DNA of 25,954 bases from JADLCX01 sp038251595 (GCA_038251595.1 JBBSBC010000032.1:1-25954), one strand, 5' to 3'. Counted from the first letter of the stretch, positions 7,094 to 13,959 are shown. Notes: generated by a model not told the origin, from the sequence alone. Made by a program: numbers and translations.

Positions 7094-9328
7094 CTACACA
7101 AACTTCGCCACCACCGAGCTTGCTCCGCGGCTCTCAACTTCGGCCTTGATGCCCGCCACAAACTCGCCCAGATCCATCGCGCCCAGATCCTTCTGCGTGC
7201 CGCGCGCCCGGATCGAAACCTTGCCCGACTCTTCATCCTTCGGTCCAACCACCAGCAGGTAAGGGATCTTCCAATCCGTCGCATTCTTGATTTTCCCCTG
7301 AATGCGATCGTTGTCGAGATCGGCCGTGGCACGAATGCCGACAGCCATCAAAGCGCCAAGAACCTTCTTCGCGTACGCGTCGCTCTTCTCGCTGATCGGC
7401 AGCACTCGCACCTGCTCGGGCGAGAGCCACGTCGGGAACGCGCCCGCAAAGTGCTCGATAAGCACGCCGCAGAAACGCTCCATGCTCCCGAAGGGGGCGC
7501 GGTGAATGACAACGGGCCGGTGCGGCTTGTTGTCGGGACCGATGTAAGAAAGATCGAAACGCAGGGCCATGTTGTAATCGACCTGCACGGTGCCAAGCTG
7601 CCACTCGCGGCCGATGACATCCTTGACGACAAAGTCGATTTTCGGCCCGTAAAACGCGGCCTCTCCCGGCTCCTTGCTGAACGGAACACCGAGCGATTCA
7701 GCCGCGGCCAGGCACGCGGCCTCGGCCTTGTCCCAGCTCTCCTTGTTGCCGGTGTACTTGTTGCTATCGGGGTCGCGCAGACCGACGCGCACGCGGTAGT
7801 CCTTCATGCCAAGGATGTTGAAGATGGTCTTGACGAGCGCGAGGCAGCCCTGGATCTCAGCCGGAATCTGATCTTCAGCGCAGAACAGGTGCGCATCATC
7901 CTGCGTGAAGCCGCGGACGCGGGTCATGCCGTTCAGCTCGCCGGATTGCTCCCAGCGATACACGGTGCCAAACTCAGCAAGACGCACGGGCATGTCGCGG
8001 TAGCTGTGCGGGCTGCTTGCGAAGATCTTGGCGTGGTGCGGGCAGTTCATGGGCTTGAGCATGAACCCCTCGACAAGCTGCTCATCGGGCAGCACGCGGT
8101 CGGGGGTGATGGTCTGGGCCTGCGTGCGCTGGTTGATTCCGGCCGCGAGGTGCGCCGAGACACCTTCGACGCGGTGCATCAGTTCAGCGCATGTACACCC
8201 CTCAGATGTCAGTTGATCGAGTGCGTTGCGCTCGATGATGGGAGCGAACTGCGAATCCTTGTAATAGGGAAAGTGCCCGGAGGTCTTGTAGAGTTCGAGC
8301 CTGCCGATGTGCGGCGTAAAGACCTCGGTATAGCCTTGTTTCCTGAGTTCCGCCCCGATGAAGCTCTGAAGTTCCTTGCGAATGATCGAGCCGTTTGGGG
8401 TCCACAAAATCAGCCCTTGCCCCACATCCTCGTCGATGTGAAAGAGGCGAAGAGTTTTGCCGATCACGCGGTGGTCGCGCTTGCTGGATTCCTCCTTCTG
8501 CTTCAGAAACTCATCAAGTTCCGCTTGCGAGGCGAAGGCTGTGCCATAGACGCGGGTGAGCCGATCTGAGTTCTCATCACCGTGCCAATAGCTGGAGGCA
8601 AGCGACATGACCTTGGCCGCGCCGATGCGGCCCGTGCTGGGGACGTGCGGGCCGCGGCAGAGGTCTTCCCAGTTCTTGTCAGGGGTGCCGGTTGCGTAGA
8701 AGGTGAGCTTGGTGCTTGATGAGTCGGTCGCCTTTCCCACTTGAGCTGCGGAAGCTGGCTTCGCGCTCGTGTAGACCGATGAGACCATGCCGAGCGCACG
8801 TTCAGCATTATCAATCTTGTACTTGTTGGCCTCGGCGCGCAGCTTGTTCAGCCCGTCGCCCGTGCCAATCTCGTAGCGTGTGAAGGTCCGATCCTCCTTG
8901 ATGATCTCCGCAATTCGAGCGTTGATCTTGTCGAACTGGTCGCTCGAAATTTTCTTCCCCTCCGGCACAAACATATCGTAGAAGAAGCCGGTCTCGATCG
9001 GCGGACCGTACGCCAAAAGCACATCCTTGCCCACGACATCCTGAATCGCCTCCGCCATCACGTGCGCGGCCGAGTGCCGTATCAAGAACAGCCCATCCGG
9101 GTCCGGTTCTTTGGTGGCCCCGCTCTCCGAGCGGGGTCTCTGCGGAGTCACGATCGCCACGGAGCAGTCATTCTCGATCATGGTCGAAAGATCGCGGAGT
9201 TCACCATTGAGCTTGCAGCCAAGCGCCGCCAGCGCAAGCCGTGGCCCGATCGACTCGGCCACTTCTCGCGCGGTCACGGGCTTGTCAAAGGTCTTCTTCG
9301 ATCCGTCGGGGAGGGTGATGATGGGCAT
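7094..9328 (-). CDS. thrS: Threonine--tRNA ligase
   Basis: Class II aminoacyl-tRNA synthetase that charges tRNA-Thr. Domain order: TGS (about 1-60), second editing-type domain with HSAAH, catalytic core with LCRGPHVPSTG before it, zinc Cys in LKPMNCPHH, motif 2 (TVYRWEQSGEL), zinc His in DDAHLF, motif 3 (IHRAPFGSMERF), and a C-terminal anticodon-binding domain with ISEKSDAYA. The start is the ATG at 9326-9328 (MPIITLPDG); 56 upstream in-frame codons look non-coding. At 744 residues it is about 100 longer than usual. Extra segments are seen at about 62-76 (the palindromic element), before LTFYATG, and before LKPMNC. The leader carries a hairpin terminator and a small ORF that may control expression. 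Confidence 0.95.
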   Translation of the reverse strand: MPIITLPDGSKKTFDKPVTAREVAESIGPRLALAALGCKLNGELRDLSTMIENDCSVAIVTPQRPRSESGATKEPDPDGLFLIRHSAAHVMAEAIQDVVGKDVLLAYGPPIETGFFYDMFVPEGKKISSDQFDKINARIAEIIKEDRTFTRYEIGTGDGLNKLRAEANKYKIDNAERALGMVSSVYTSAKPASAAQVGKATDSSSTKLTFYATGTPDKNWEDLCRGPHVPSTGRIGAAKVMSLASSYWHGDENSDRLTRVYGTAFASQAELDEFLKQKEESSKRDHRVIGKTLRLFHIDEDVGQGLILWTPNGSIIRKELQSFIGAELRKQGYTEVFTPHIGRLELYKTSGHFPYYKDSQFAPIIERNALDQLTSEGCTCAELMHRVEGVSAHLAAGINQRTQAQTITPDRVLPDEQLVEGFMLKPMNCPHHAKIFASSPHSYRDMPVRLAEFGTVYRWEQSGELNGMTRVRGFTQDDAHLFCAEDQIPAEIQGCLALVKTIFNILGMKDYRVRVGLRDPDSNKYTGNKESWDKAEAACLAAAESLGVPFSKEPGEAAFYGPKIDFVVKDVIGREWQLGTVQVDYNMALRFDLSYIGPDNKPHRPVVIHRAPFGSMERFCGVLIEHFAGAFPTWLSPEQVRVLPISEKSDAYAKKVLGALMAVGIRATADLDNDRIQGKIKNATDWKIPYLLVVGPKDEESGKVSIRARGTQKDLGAMDLGEFVAGIKAEVESRGASSVVAKFV
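9113..9137. repeat. Palindromic element inside thrS, copy B
   Basis: Perfect 8-bp inverted repeat (CCCCGCTC at 9118-9125, GAGCGGGG at 9129-9136) with loop TCC and GGTGG in front, almost identical to copy A at 1564-1588. It encodes residues 65-72 of ThrS (PRSESGAT), inside an extra segment between the TGS domain and the HSAAH motif where most ThrS proteins have only a short linker. Confidence 0.75.
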
Positions 9329-9468
9329 CGCAATCTCGGTAAGAAAGGGGCAATTTGTCTCTTCCAGAGCAGAGACGGGAAAGCCGGGGGAAGCGGCTCG
9401 GATACGCGGGGAGAGACCCGCCCAGAAATCAAACCAGTTCAGAAACCTGTTCACCTCGGAAAACAAAC

Positions 9469-9493
9469 AAGCCCGGCTGACGCGGCCGGGCTT
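9469..9493 (-). terminator. Intrinsic terminator in the thrS leader
   Basis: On the minus strand a perfect 9-bp GC-rich stem (AAGCCCGGC with GCCGGGCTT, 7-nt loop) is followed by GTTTGTTTTCC. It lies about 140 nt upstream of the thrS ATG. The next annotated gene upstream, nrdR, is divergent, so this is unlikely to end another gene and may be an attenuator. The plus-strand side has no T tract. Confidence 0.7.
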
Positions 9494-9522
9494 CACTCAC
9501 TTGCTGGCAACTGATCACCATC

Positions 9523-9545
9523 ACGCGGGACCGGCCTACCCGCGT
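9523..9545 (-). promoter_or_regulatory. Upstream hairpin of the thrS leader, candidate antiterminator region
   Basis: Minus-strand 7-bp stem ACGCGGG/CCCGCGT encloses a 9-nt loop containing the leader-peptide stop codon and GGCCGG. That GGCCGG is complementary to CCGGCC in the 5' arm of the downstream terminator, so the two structures are mutually exclusive. The stretch at 9524-9537 also matches 11 of 14 positions of the T-box consensus AGGGTGGNACCGCG. The mismatch in the TGG that pairs with tRNA makes a true T-box doubtful. Confidence 0.4.
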
Positions 9546-9598
9546 TGGGTCAGGTTGTCAGGGTTTGTACGCGTCGGCGGTTGCACACGGGCTTTCAT
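9536..9598 (-). CDS. Putative thrS leader peptide
   Basis: A 20-codon ORF (ATG at 9596-9598, TAG at 9536-9538) precedes the thrS leader terminator. Thr codons occupy positions 9, 11 and 17, the last only four codons before the stop, which itself falls in the loop of the 9523-9545 hairpin. A ribosome stalled at codon 17 would cover that hairpin's first arm. There is no clear ribosome-binding site, and three Thr codons are few compared with known threonine attenuators. The same frame is open further upstream to 9799, so the start is uncertain. The rest of 9599-9807 shows only a C-rich tract and a possible -10 (TATACA) for nrdR on the plus strand. Confidence 0.3.
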   Translation of the reverse strand: MKARVQPPTRTNPDNLTQRG

Positions 9599-9807
9599 CG
9601 GGGTGAGTTTAGACGGGTGAAGGGCAGGTGGCGAGCGCGAGTCAACAGCGTGCGGCTTGGGATGAACCAGCCTGAAAGTCCGCTTCGCAGGAGCCCGGCA
9701 CGCGGTGAGCGTCCGCACCGCCCGAAACTTCCCCCCCTTCCCCCAGCCCCACGCTCGCGGAAGAAGAGCCGGAACCTTGGTGCTTCGGATCATATACACT
9801 GTGCCCC

Positions 9808-10353
9808 GTGATCTGCCCCTTCTGCGAGCACAACGACGACAAGGTGATCGATAGCCGCGCCAGCGAGGGCGGCAAGGTCGTGCGCCGTCGGCGGCAGTGC
9901 ATCAAGTGTCACAAGCGGTTTACGACCTATGAGCGCGTCGAACATTCCGCCCGGCTCATCGTCATCAAGCGTGACAGCACCCACGTTCCCTTCAATCGCG
10001 AGAACGTGCTTCGGGGCATCGCCGCGGCCTGCGGCAAGCGGCCCGTCCCCGAGGATGCCAAGCAGCGGATCGTGGATGAGGTTGAGGATGAGCTGCACCG
10101 CGAGTTCGAGCGCGAGGTCCCCAGCCGCATTATCGGCGAGAAGATCATGTCTCGCCTGCGCGACCTTGATGAGGTCGCGTACATCCGTTTCGCCAGCGAG
10201 TATTACCAGTTCCAGAACGTCGGCCAGTTCGTTGAGCAGTTGAAGAGGCTCGACGGGCGCATCCGCGATGTGAAAGATCAGCAGCAACTTTTCCATGGCC
10301 AAACACCATCGGCGGCCCCACCGCGCGGTGGTCAAGGAAACGAATCCTCATGA
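9808..10353 (+). CDS. nrdR: Transcriptional repressor NrdR
   Basis: ATP-cone repressor that binds NrdR boxes at ribonucleotide reductase operons in response to dATP/ATP. The product has 181 residues. The N-terminal zinc ribbon has CPFC (Cys3, Cys6) and CIKC (Cys31, Cys34), with the conserved DSR and VRRRRQC between them. The ATP-cone spans about residues 47-137 (VIKRDSTHVPFNRENVLRGI through EVAYIRFASEYYQF). A polar tail of about 25 residues follows. The start is GTG at 9808, giving MICPFC as in the family. The stop overlaps the scoA start as ATGA. No nrd structural gene is in the window, so its targets lie elsewhere. Confidence 0.95.
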   Translation: MICPFCEHNDDKVIDSRASEGGKVVRRRRQCIKCHKRFTTYERVEHSARLIVIKRDSTHVPFNRENVLRGIAAACGKRPVPEDAKQRIVDEVEDELHREFEREVPSRIIGEKIMSRLRDLDEVAYIRFASEYYQFQNVGQFVEQLKRLDGRIRDVKDQQQLFHGQTPSAAPPRGGQGNESS

Positions 10354-11147
10354 GTACGAAGGTCTACCCGACACCTGCCGATGCGCTCGCTGACCTCAAG
10401 CACATGGGCATACTGCGCGATGGCATGACCGTCATGGTCGGCGGGTTCGGGCTTTGCGGCATTCCCGAGCACCTGATCGCCGCGCTGCGTGACTGCGGGG
10501 TGAAGGGGCTGACGTGCATCAGCAACAACGCCGGGGTTGATGACTTCGGGCTTGGCCTGCTGCTCAAGACGCGCCAGATCCGCAAGATGATCTCGAGCTA
10601 TGTTGGTGAGAACGCAACCTTCGAGAAGCAGTTTCTTTCCGGAGAACTGGAAGTCGAGTTCAACCCGCAGGGGACACTCGCCGAGCGCATCCGCGCGGGA
10701 GGAGCGGGGATACCGGCGTTCTTTACCGCCACCGGCGTCGGAACACCCGTTGCTGAAGGGAAGGAGATCCGCGCGTTCCGTCGCCCTAGTGAAGACTCGC
10801 TGCTGCACAATCGCGCTGGCACGAAAAATGACGCGGCTTTCGCTTCAACCACTCGGCGTGGCGCACCGCGCGACTACGTGATGGAGACCGGCCTCTTTGC
10901 GGATCTCTCGCTTGTGAAGGCGTGGAAGGCCGACGATTTCGGCAACCTCATGTATCACGAGACCGCCCGCAACTTCAACCCCATGATGGCCACCGCCGCG
11001 GCCTTCGTGATCGCTGAAGTTGAGCACCTCGTGCCGATCGGTGAGATGAATGGCGATTCGGTTCACACACCCGGCAGTTACATCAACCGGATCGTGAAGA
11101 CCGTGCCGGAGAAGAGGATTGAGCAGAGGACAGTGCGGAAGGCCTGA
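10350..11147 (+). CDS. scoA: 3-oxoacid CoA-transferase subunit A with an internal insertion
   Basis: Alpha subunit of succinyl-CoA:3-oxoacid CoA-transferase, the partner of the product of 3395-4057. Family motifs are intact: VMVGGFGLCGIPE (about 28-40), ISNNAG (57-62), the GGAGIPAFFT glycine-rich CoA loop (117-126), GTPVAEGKEI and MYHETARNFNPMMA. The protein is 265 residues, about 30 more than usual. The excess is one block at residues 144-174, rich in Arg, Ser and Asn, between the GKEIRAF strand and DYVMET. Translation starts at ATG 10350, overlapping the nrdR stop (ATGA), which implies coupling. The gene ends 4 bp before the convergent pheS stop. Activity with the insert is presumed, since all flanking motifs are kept. 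Confidence 0.92.
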   Translation: MSTKVYPTPADALADLKHMGILRDGMTVMVGGFGLCGIPEHLIAALRDCGVKGLTCISNNAGVDDFGLGLLLKTRQIRKMISSYVGENATFEKQFLSGELEVEFNPQGTLAERIRAGGAGIPAFFTATGVGTPVAEGKEIRAFRRPSEDSLLHNRAGTKNDAAFASTTRRGAPRDYVMETGLFADLSLVKAWKADDFGNLMYHETARNFNPMMATAAAFVIAEVEHLVPIGEMNGDSVHTPGSYINRIVKTVPEKRIEQRTVRKA

Positions 11148-11151
11148 GCGC

Positions 11152-12183
11152 TCACAACTGCCTCAAGAACCTCAGATCATTCGCGTACAACATCCGAATG
11201 TCGGGGATGCCGTACTTTCCCATGGCCAGACGCTCAATGCCGAAACCGAAGGCGAAACCCGACCACTCTTCGGGATCGAGCTTGCACATCTCGAGTACGG
11301 CCGGATCAACCATGCCGCAGCCGCCGAGCTCCATCCATCGCACGGGCTGGTCGGGGCGGAGGCGGATCTTCATATCGAACTCGGCGCTCGGCTCGGTGAA
11401 GGGGAAGAAGCTTGGGCGCAGGCGGATCTCCGCATCCGGCCCGAAGTAACTGCGCGCGAAATGCGCAAGCGTGGTCTTCAGATCGGCCATGCTTACACCG
11501 CGATCGATGTAGAGCCCTTCGATCTGGTGGAACATGAAGCTGTGGGTCGCATCCACTTCATCAGGCCGATAGACACGACCCGGCGCCACGACTTTGATCG
11601 GCGGCTTCCGGGTCTCCATCACTCGGATCTGCACCGTGCTGGTCTGTGAGCGCAACATGCGGGGCGGGCCATGGGCCTTGCCCGATGCGGGGTCATCAAT
11701 GTAGAAGTTGTCGATCGGTTCGCGGGCCGGGTGCTCAGCGGGGATGTTCAGCTTGATGAAGTTGTGGTCGTCATCCTCAAGCTCAGGCCCTTGGGCCACG
11801 CTGAAGCCCATCCGCGCGAAGACCTCGACCAGTTCGTTCCGCACGCGGGTGATGATGTGTTCGCGGCCGAGCCCGGTTGAATACATCGTCCCCGGCTCGG
11901 TGATGTCGATCATCGGTCCGGTCGGAGTTGCTGGCTTTGCCGCGCCGAGTGAAGCAACACGCGATTGATACGCCTCTTCAAGCCTGGAGCGAACCTCGTT
12001 GGCCTTGGCGCCGACGGCGGGCTTCTGCTCTTTCGGAACATCTTTCATCGCGCCGAGCGCGGCCTTCATCTTGCCGCTCGCGCCAAGATAGGCGATGCGC
12101 CACTGCTCAAGCGCAGAGGCGTCGGCGGCCGCGGTGAGGTCGGTGAGTCCGGTCGATTCGAGCTGTGCGAGAGCGTCAAGCAT
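11152..12183 (-). CDS. pheS: Phenylalanine--tRNA ligase alpha subunit
   Basis: Catalytic alpha chain of the heterotetrameric PheRS. The product has 343 residues, with an N-terminal coiled-coil arm (about 1-90) and then the class II core. Visible motifs are GREHIITRV, the motif-2 region LRSQTSTVQIRVM and APGRVYRPDEVDATH, FHQIEGLYID, FFPFTEPSAEFD, WMELGGCGMVDP and motif 3 AFGFGIERLAMGKYGI. The start at 12183 (MLDALAQLE) is chosen over an in-frame codon 36 bases upstream because the family begins with this arm. pheT, usually directly downstream, is not here; the next gene is convergent scoA. A strong hairpin with a T tract lies 42 bases upstream of the start. Confidence 0.95.
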   Translation of the reverse strand: MLDALAQLESTGLTDLTAAADASALEQWRIAYLGASGKMKAALGAMKDVPKEQKPAVGAKANEVRSRLEEAYQSRVASLGAAKPATPTGPMIDITEPGTMYSTGLGREHIITRVRNELVEVFARMGFSVAQGPELEDDDHNFIKLNIPAEHPAREPIDNFYIDDPASGKAHGPPRMLRSQTSTVQIRVMETRKPPIKVVAPGRVYRPDEVDATHSFMFHQIEGLYIDRGVSMADLKTTLAHFARSYFGPDAEIRLRPSFFPFTEPSAEFDMKIRLRPDQPVRWMELGGCGMVDPAVLEMCKLDPEEWSGFAFGFGIERLAMGKYGIPDIRMLYANDLRFLRQL

Positions 12184-12224
12184 GGGCGGCAAGTGTAGAG
12201 GGTTGCCAGCGCCGTGCAAAAACG

Positions 12225-12257
12225 ATCAAGCCCGACGCAAGATGCGTCGGGCTTGAT
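12225..12257 (-). terminator. Strong intrinsic terminator upstream of pheS
   Basis: Perfect 15-bp stem (12225-12239 with 12243-12257) with the 3-nt loop AGA, followed on the minus strand by CGTTTTTGC. It lies 96 bp after the stop of the Cys-rich lipoprotein gene and 42 bp before the pheS start. The simplest reading is termination of the lipoprotein transcript. If pheS has no promoter in the remaining 42 bp, it would instead act as a leader attenuator. Confidence 0.8.
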
Positions 12258-12301
12258 GCGATTTTCTGTGTGACAAACACCCCAGAGGAGCGCTGCCTTT
12301 C

Positions 12302-12363
12302 GAGATCAGTTCTGCTAGAGGTCAGTTCGCGCGGGATCCGTTCGGGCAGAGATCAGTTCTGCT
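12302..12363. repeat. 15-bp direct repeat spanning the lipoprotein stop codon
   Basis: GAGATCAGTTCTGCT occurs at 12302-12316 and again at 12349-12363, 47 bp apart. The second copy covers the last codons and stop of the Cys-rich lipoprotein gene and the first lies in its 3' untranslated region. A partial third copy (GTCAGTTC) sits between them. This looks like small local duplications of the gene end. Confidence 0.6.
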
Positions 12364-12562
12364 GAGCGGCCTTGTCCTTGCAGCAACCGGACTTGGCGGC
12401 GCCTTCCTTGCAGCAGGAGGACTTCTCGGCGCAGCTGGCCTTGTCGGCGCAGGTGGCCTTGTCGCCCTCAGCGGTGGCCGTGTCGGCGTTCTTGTTGCAG
12501 CCACCGAGGGTGAGGGCACAGGCAGCGATGCAGCAGAGGGCGGAAACTGAGAACTTCTTCAT
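12353..12562 (-). CDS. Small Cys-rich lipoprotein
   Basis: Protein of 69 residues: a signal peptide with lipobox LTLGGC (lipidated Cys22), then about 47 residues of small, charged and Cys-rich sequence. The non-lipid cysteines are 38, 44, 50, 51, 60 and 61, including two CC pairs. The ATG at 12560-12562 is preceded by TAGGAG. The signal-peptide DNA, and the bases just before the ATG, are almost identical to those of the other lipoprotein gene at 13227-13787, while the mature parts are unrelated. Metal binding or disulfide formation at the envelope is plausible from the cysteines but unproven. No named family is recognised. Upstream (12563-12777) is non-coding, with a possible -10 (TATTAT, 12711-12716). 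Confidence 0.8.
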   Translation of the reverse strand: MKKFSVSALCCIAACALTLGGCNKNADTATAEGDKATCADKASCAEKSSCCKEGAAKSGCCKDKAAQQN

Positions 12563-12777
12563 GGTCAAACTCCTATGTGATCCAAGCAAGTGCTTGAACT
12601 GTTCGAGGCACGCCCAATCCGGCTCAAAGTGGTAGGGCGTTGCATGAACGGACTGGCCTTCCACGCTCTCCCGACCTTCGGGCGGAGGACAATGCCACTG
12701 GGTACTTGGAATAATACCGATCAAACACAACTTTGGATTCAAGATTTTTGAGAATCCTGTGAGACAAGCAGAATGGA

Positions 12778-13065
12778 CTAGGTGTTGGACTTGAGGAGGT
12801 CTTGTCGGACATGGCTGATAAGTTCCTTGGGAATCATATCAGGATCGACTTTCTTTTTGTAGTCTGCAGCCCATTCAAGCACATCGTTGATGTCATATCG
12901 AATGTTGTACTTGGTAGTGTTTGGGATGCGGATGTGTGGCAAACCGTTAAACTTTCGCCAGTTTAAGATCGTTAGATCTGATTTCACGAACATGCGGGCA
13001 AGATCGTTGCTGTCGAGCTGAGTCGGTGCCTGTGTAAATACAGGCGTTATCTGCTTCATAACCAT
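12778..13065 (-). CDS. Helix-turn-helix DNA-binding protein, excisionase-like
   Basis: Protein of 95 residues with a central winged-helix/HTH of the excisionase or MerR-N type (about residues 18-70): LDSNDLARMFVKSDLTILNWRK resembles the helix-turn-helix, followed by a wing (IRIPNTTKYNIRYD) and the VLEWA helix. A charged tail follows. The start is the ATG at 13063-13065, with AAGGAG 9 bases upstream. The gene is visibly poorer in G+C than its neighbours (about 43% in 12841-12900 by hand count, against about 57% in a typical rpoA line). It sits alone between the two lipoprotein genes, which suggests acquisition. No integrase or phage gene is near. Its target is unknown; an inverted repeat over its own promoter suggests autoregulation. 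Confidence 0.8.
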   Translation of the reverse strand: MVMKQITPVFTQAPTQLDSNDLARMFVKSDLTILNWRKFNGLPHIRIPNTTKYNIRYDINDVLEWAADYKKKVDPDMIPKELISHVRQDLLKSNT

Positions 13066-13080
13066 AGTACAGAACTCCTT

Positions 13081-13116
13081 CTAGGTAAATATACCATAGC
13101 AACCCTATGAGGTCAA
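13081..13116 (-). promoter_or_regulatory. Sigma70-type promoter with overlapping inverted repeat for the HTH gene
   Basis: On the minus strand TTGACC (13111-13116) and TATATT (13088-13093) are separated by exactly 17 bp and lie just upstream of the AAGGAG ribosome-binding site. An imperfect inverted repeat (CTAGGTA facing TACCATAG, 13081-13099) covers the -10 box and could be an operator for the HTH protein itself. Confidence 0.65.
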
Positions 13117-13226
13117 CCGCAATGTCAGTCCATGCCGGATAGTTCGTAGGATTAACGGGGGAATGAGCCTTTCATGGGAATACCAAACACAATTCTAACA
13201 CTACTCCCTGAGTGTCTGATGTGAGC

Positions 13227-13787
13227 TCAACGTTGATTGTCGGCCTGCACCGACTTGGTAACAACCGGTGGCACCTCAACACACGGGCACTTATAGACCA
13301 AAATCTCATCGTCAACAATCGGTGTCAGCGGGCAACTGAAGACGCAGTTCTGAGCCTCGCAAGCAAACTGCGGCTCGGGCTTCGGAGCGTGCGGGAACGT
13401 GACCTTAAGATAACATGGCACCACCTCTTCATCCGCGATCAGTTGCCAATCCAAAATCTGCCCGCTCGCATCCGTGCTTACCCAGAGCAATCGCTTGCCC
13501 TCGAGCTGCATAACTTCATCGCTCCTGGATTGGCTGGGAAAGACAAGCGTGCGGATCTTGCCTGAACCGTCAAGACCTATTCCGGTGATGGTGGTGTGCT
13601 GGATCGCATGGATCGCGTCGCGATCAAACGGGCCGTGGTGGGTGATGGAAGTGCAGTTTTCAATGCTGCAGACCGATTGCCTTGGCGGAAGGCGAGATTC
13701 CTCCGCGACCGTGTGGACGTTACAGCCGCCGAGGGTGAGGGCGCAGGCAGCGATGCAGCAGAGGGCGGAAACTGAGAACTTCTTCAT
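13227..13787 (-). CDS. Hypothetical lipoprotein with eight cysteines in the mature part
   Basis: Protein of 186 residues from the ATG at 13785-13787, with TAGGA upstream. The first 23 residues, including lipobox LTLGGC, are identical to those of the small Cys-rich lipoprotein 1.2 kb away. The mature part is unrelated to that protein and unrecognised. It has eight cysteines (40, 45, 125, 143, 148, 152, 167, 169), two of them in C-x4-C pairs, and a beta-rich middle (GKIRTLVFP, KRLLWVSTD, ILDWQLIAD). It is probably exported and disulfide-bonded or metal-binding, which is inference. A possible -10 (TACTAT, minus strand, 13899-13904) resembles the one upstream of the paralogous signal peptide. The longer upstream frame is antisense to nothing useful and looks non-coding. 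Confidence 0.75.
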   Translation of the reverse strand: MKKFSVSALCCIAACALTLGGCNVHTVAEESRLPPRQSVCSIENCTSITHHGPFDRDAIHAIQHTTITGIGLDGSGKIRTLVFPSQSRSDEVMQLEGKRLLWVSTDASGQILDWQLIADEEVVPCYLKVTFPHAPKPEPQFACEAQNCVFSCPLTPIVDDEILVYKCPCVEVPPVVTKSVQADNQR

Positions 13788-13959
13788 GGTCGAAGTCCTA
13801 AGTACTGTCGGGTGTTTCAGAGCATTCGCTCGAACACAATGGCTTGACCTCGGACCGACACTGGGAACCGACCGATCACGCCTTGGGGTGTACGCACAAT
13901 AGTACCAACCAGTTTGCCCAGGGATGCAGAGATCCTGGGAGAAAATTGTACTGAAAGGC

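Noticed and set aside
6929..8569. Plus-strand ORF of 546 codons opposite thrS
   Set aside because: It is antisense to thrS, rich in His, Arg and Leu, and without recognisable motifs; the minus strand encodes an unmistakable ThrS.
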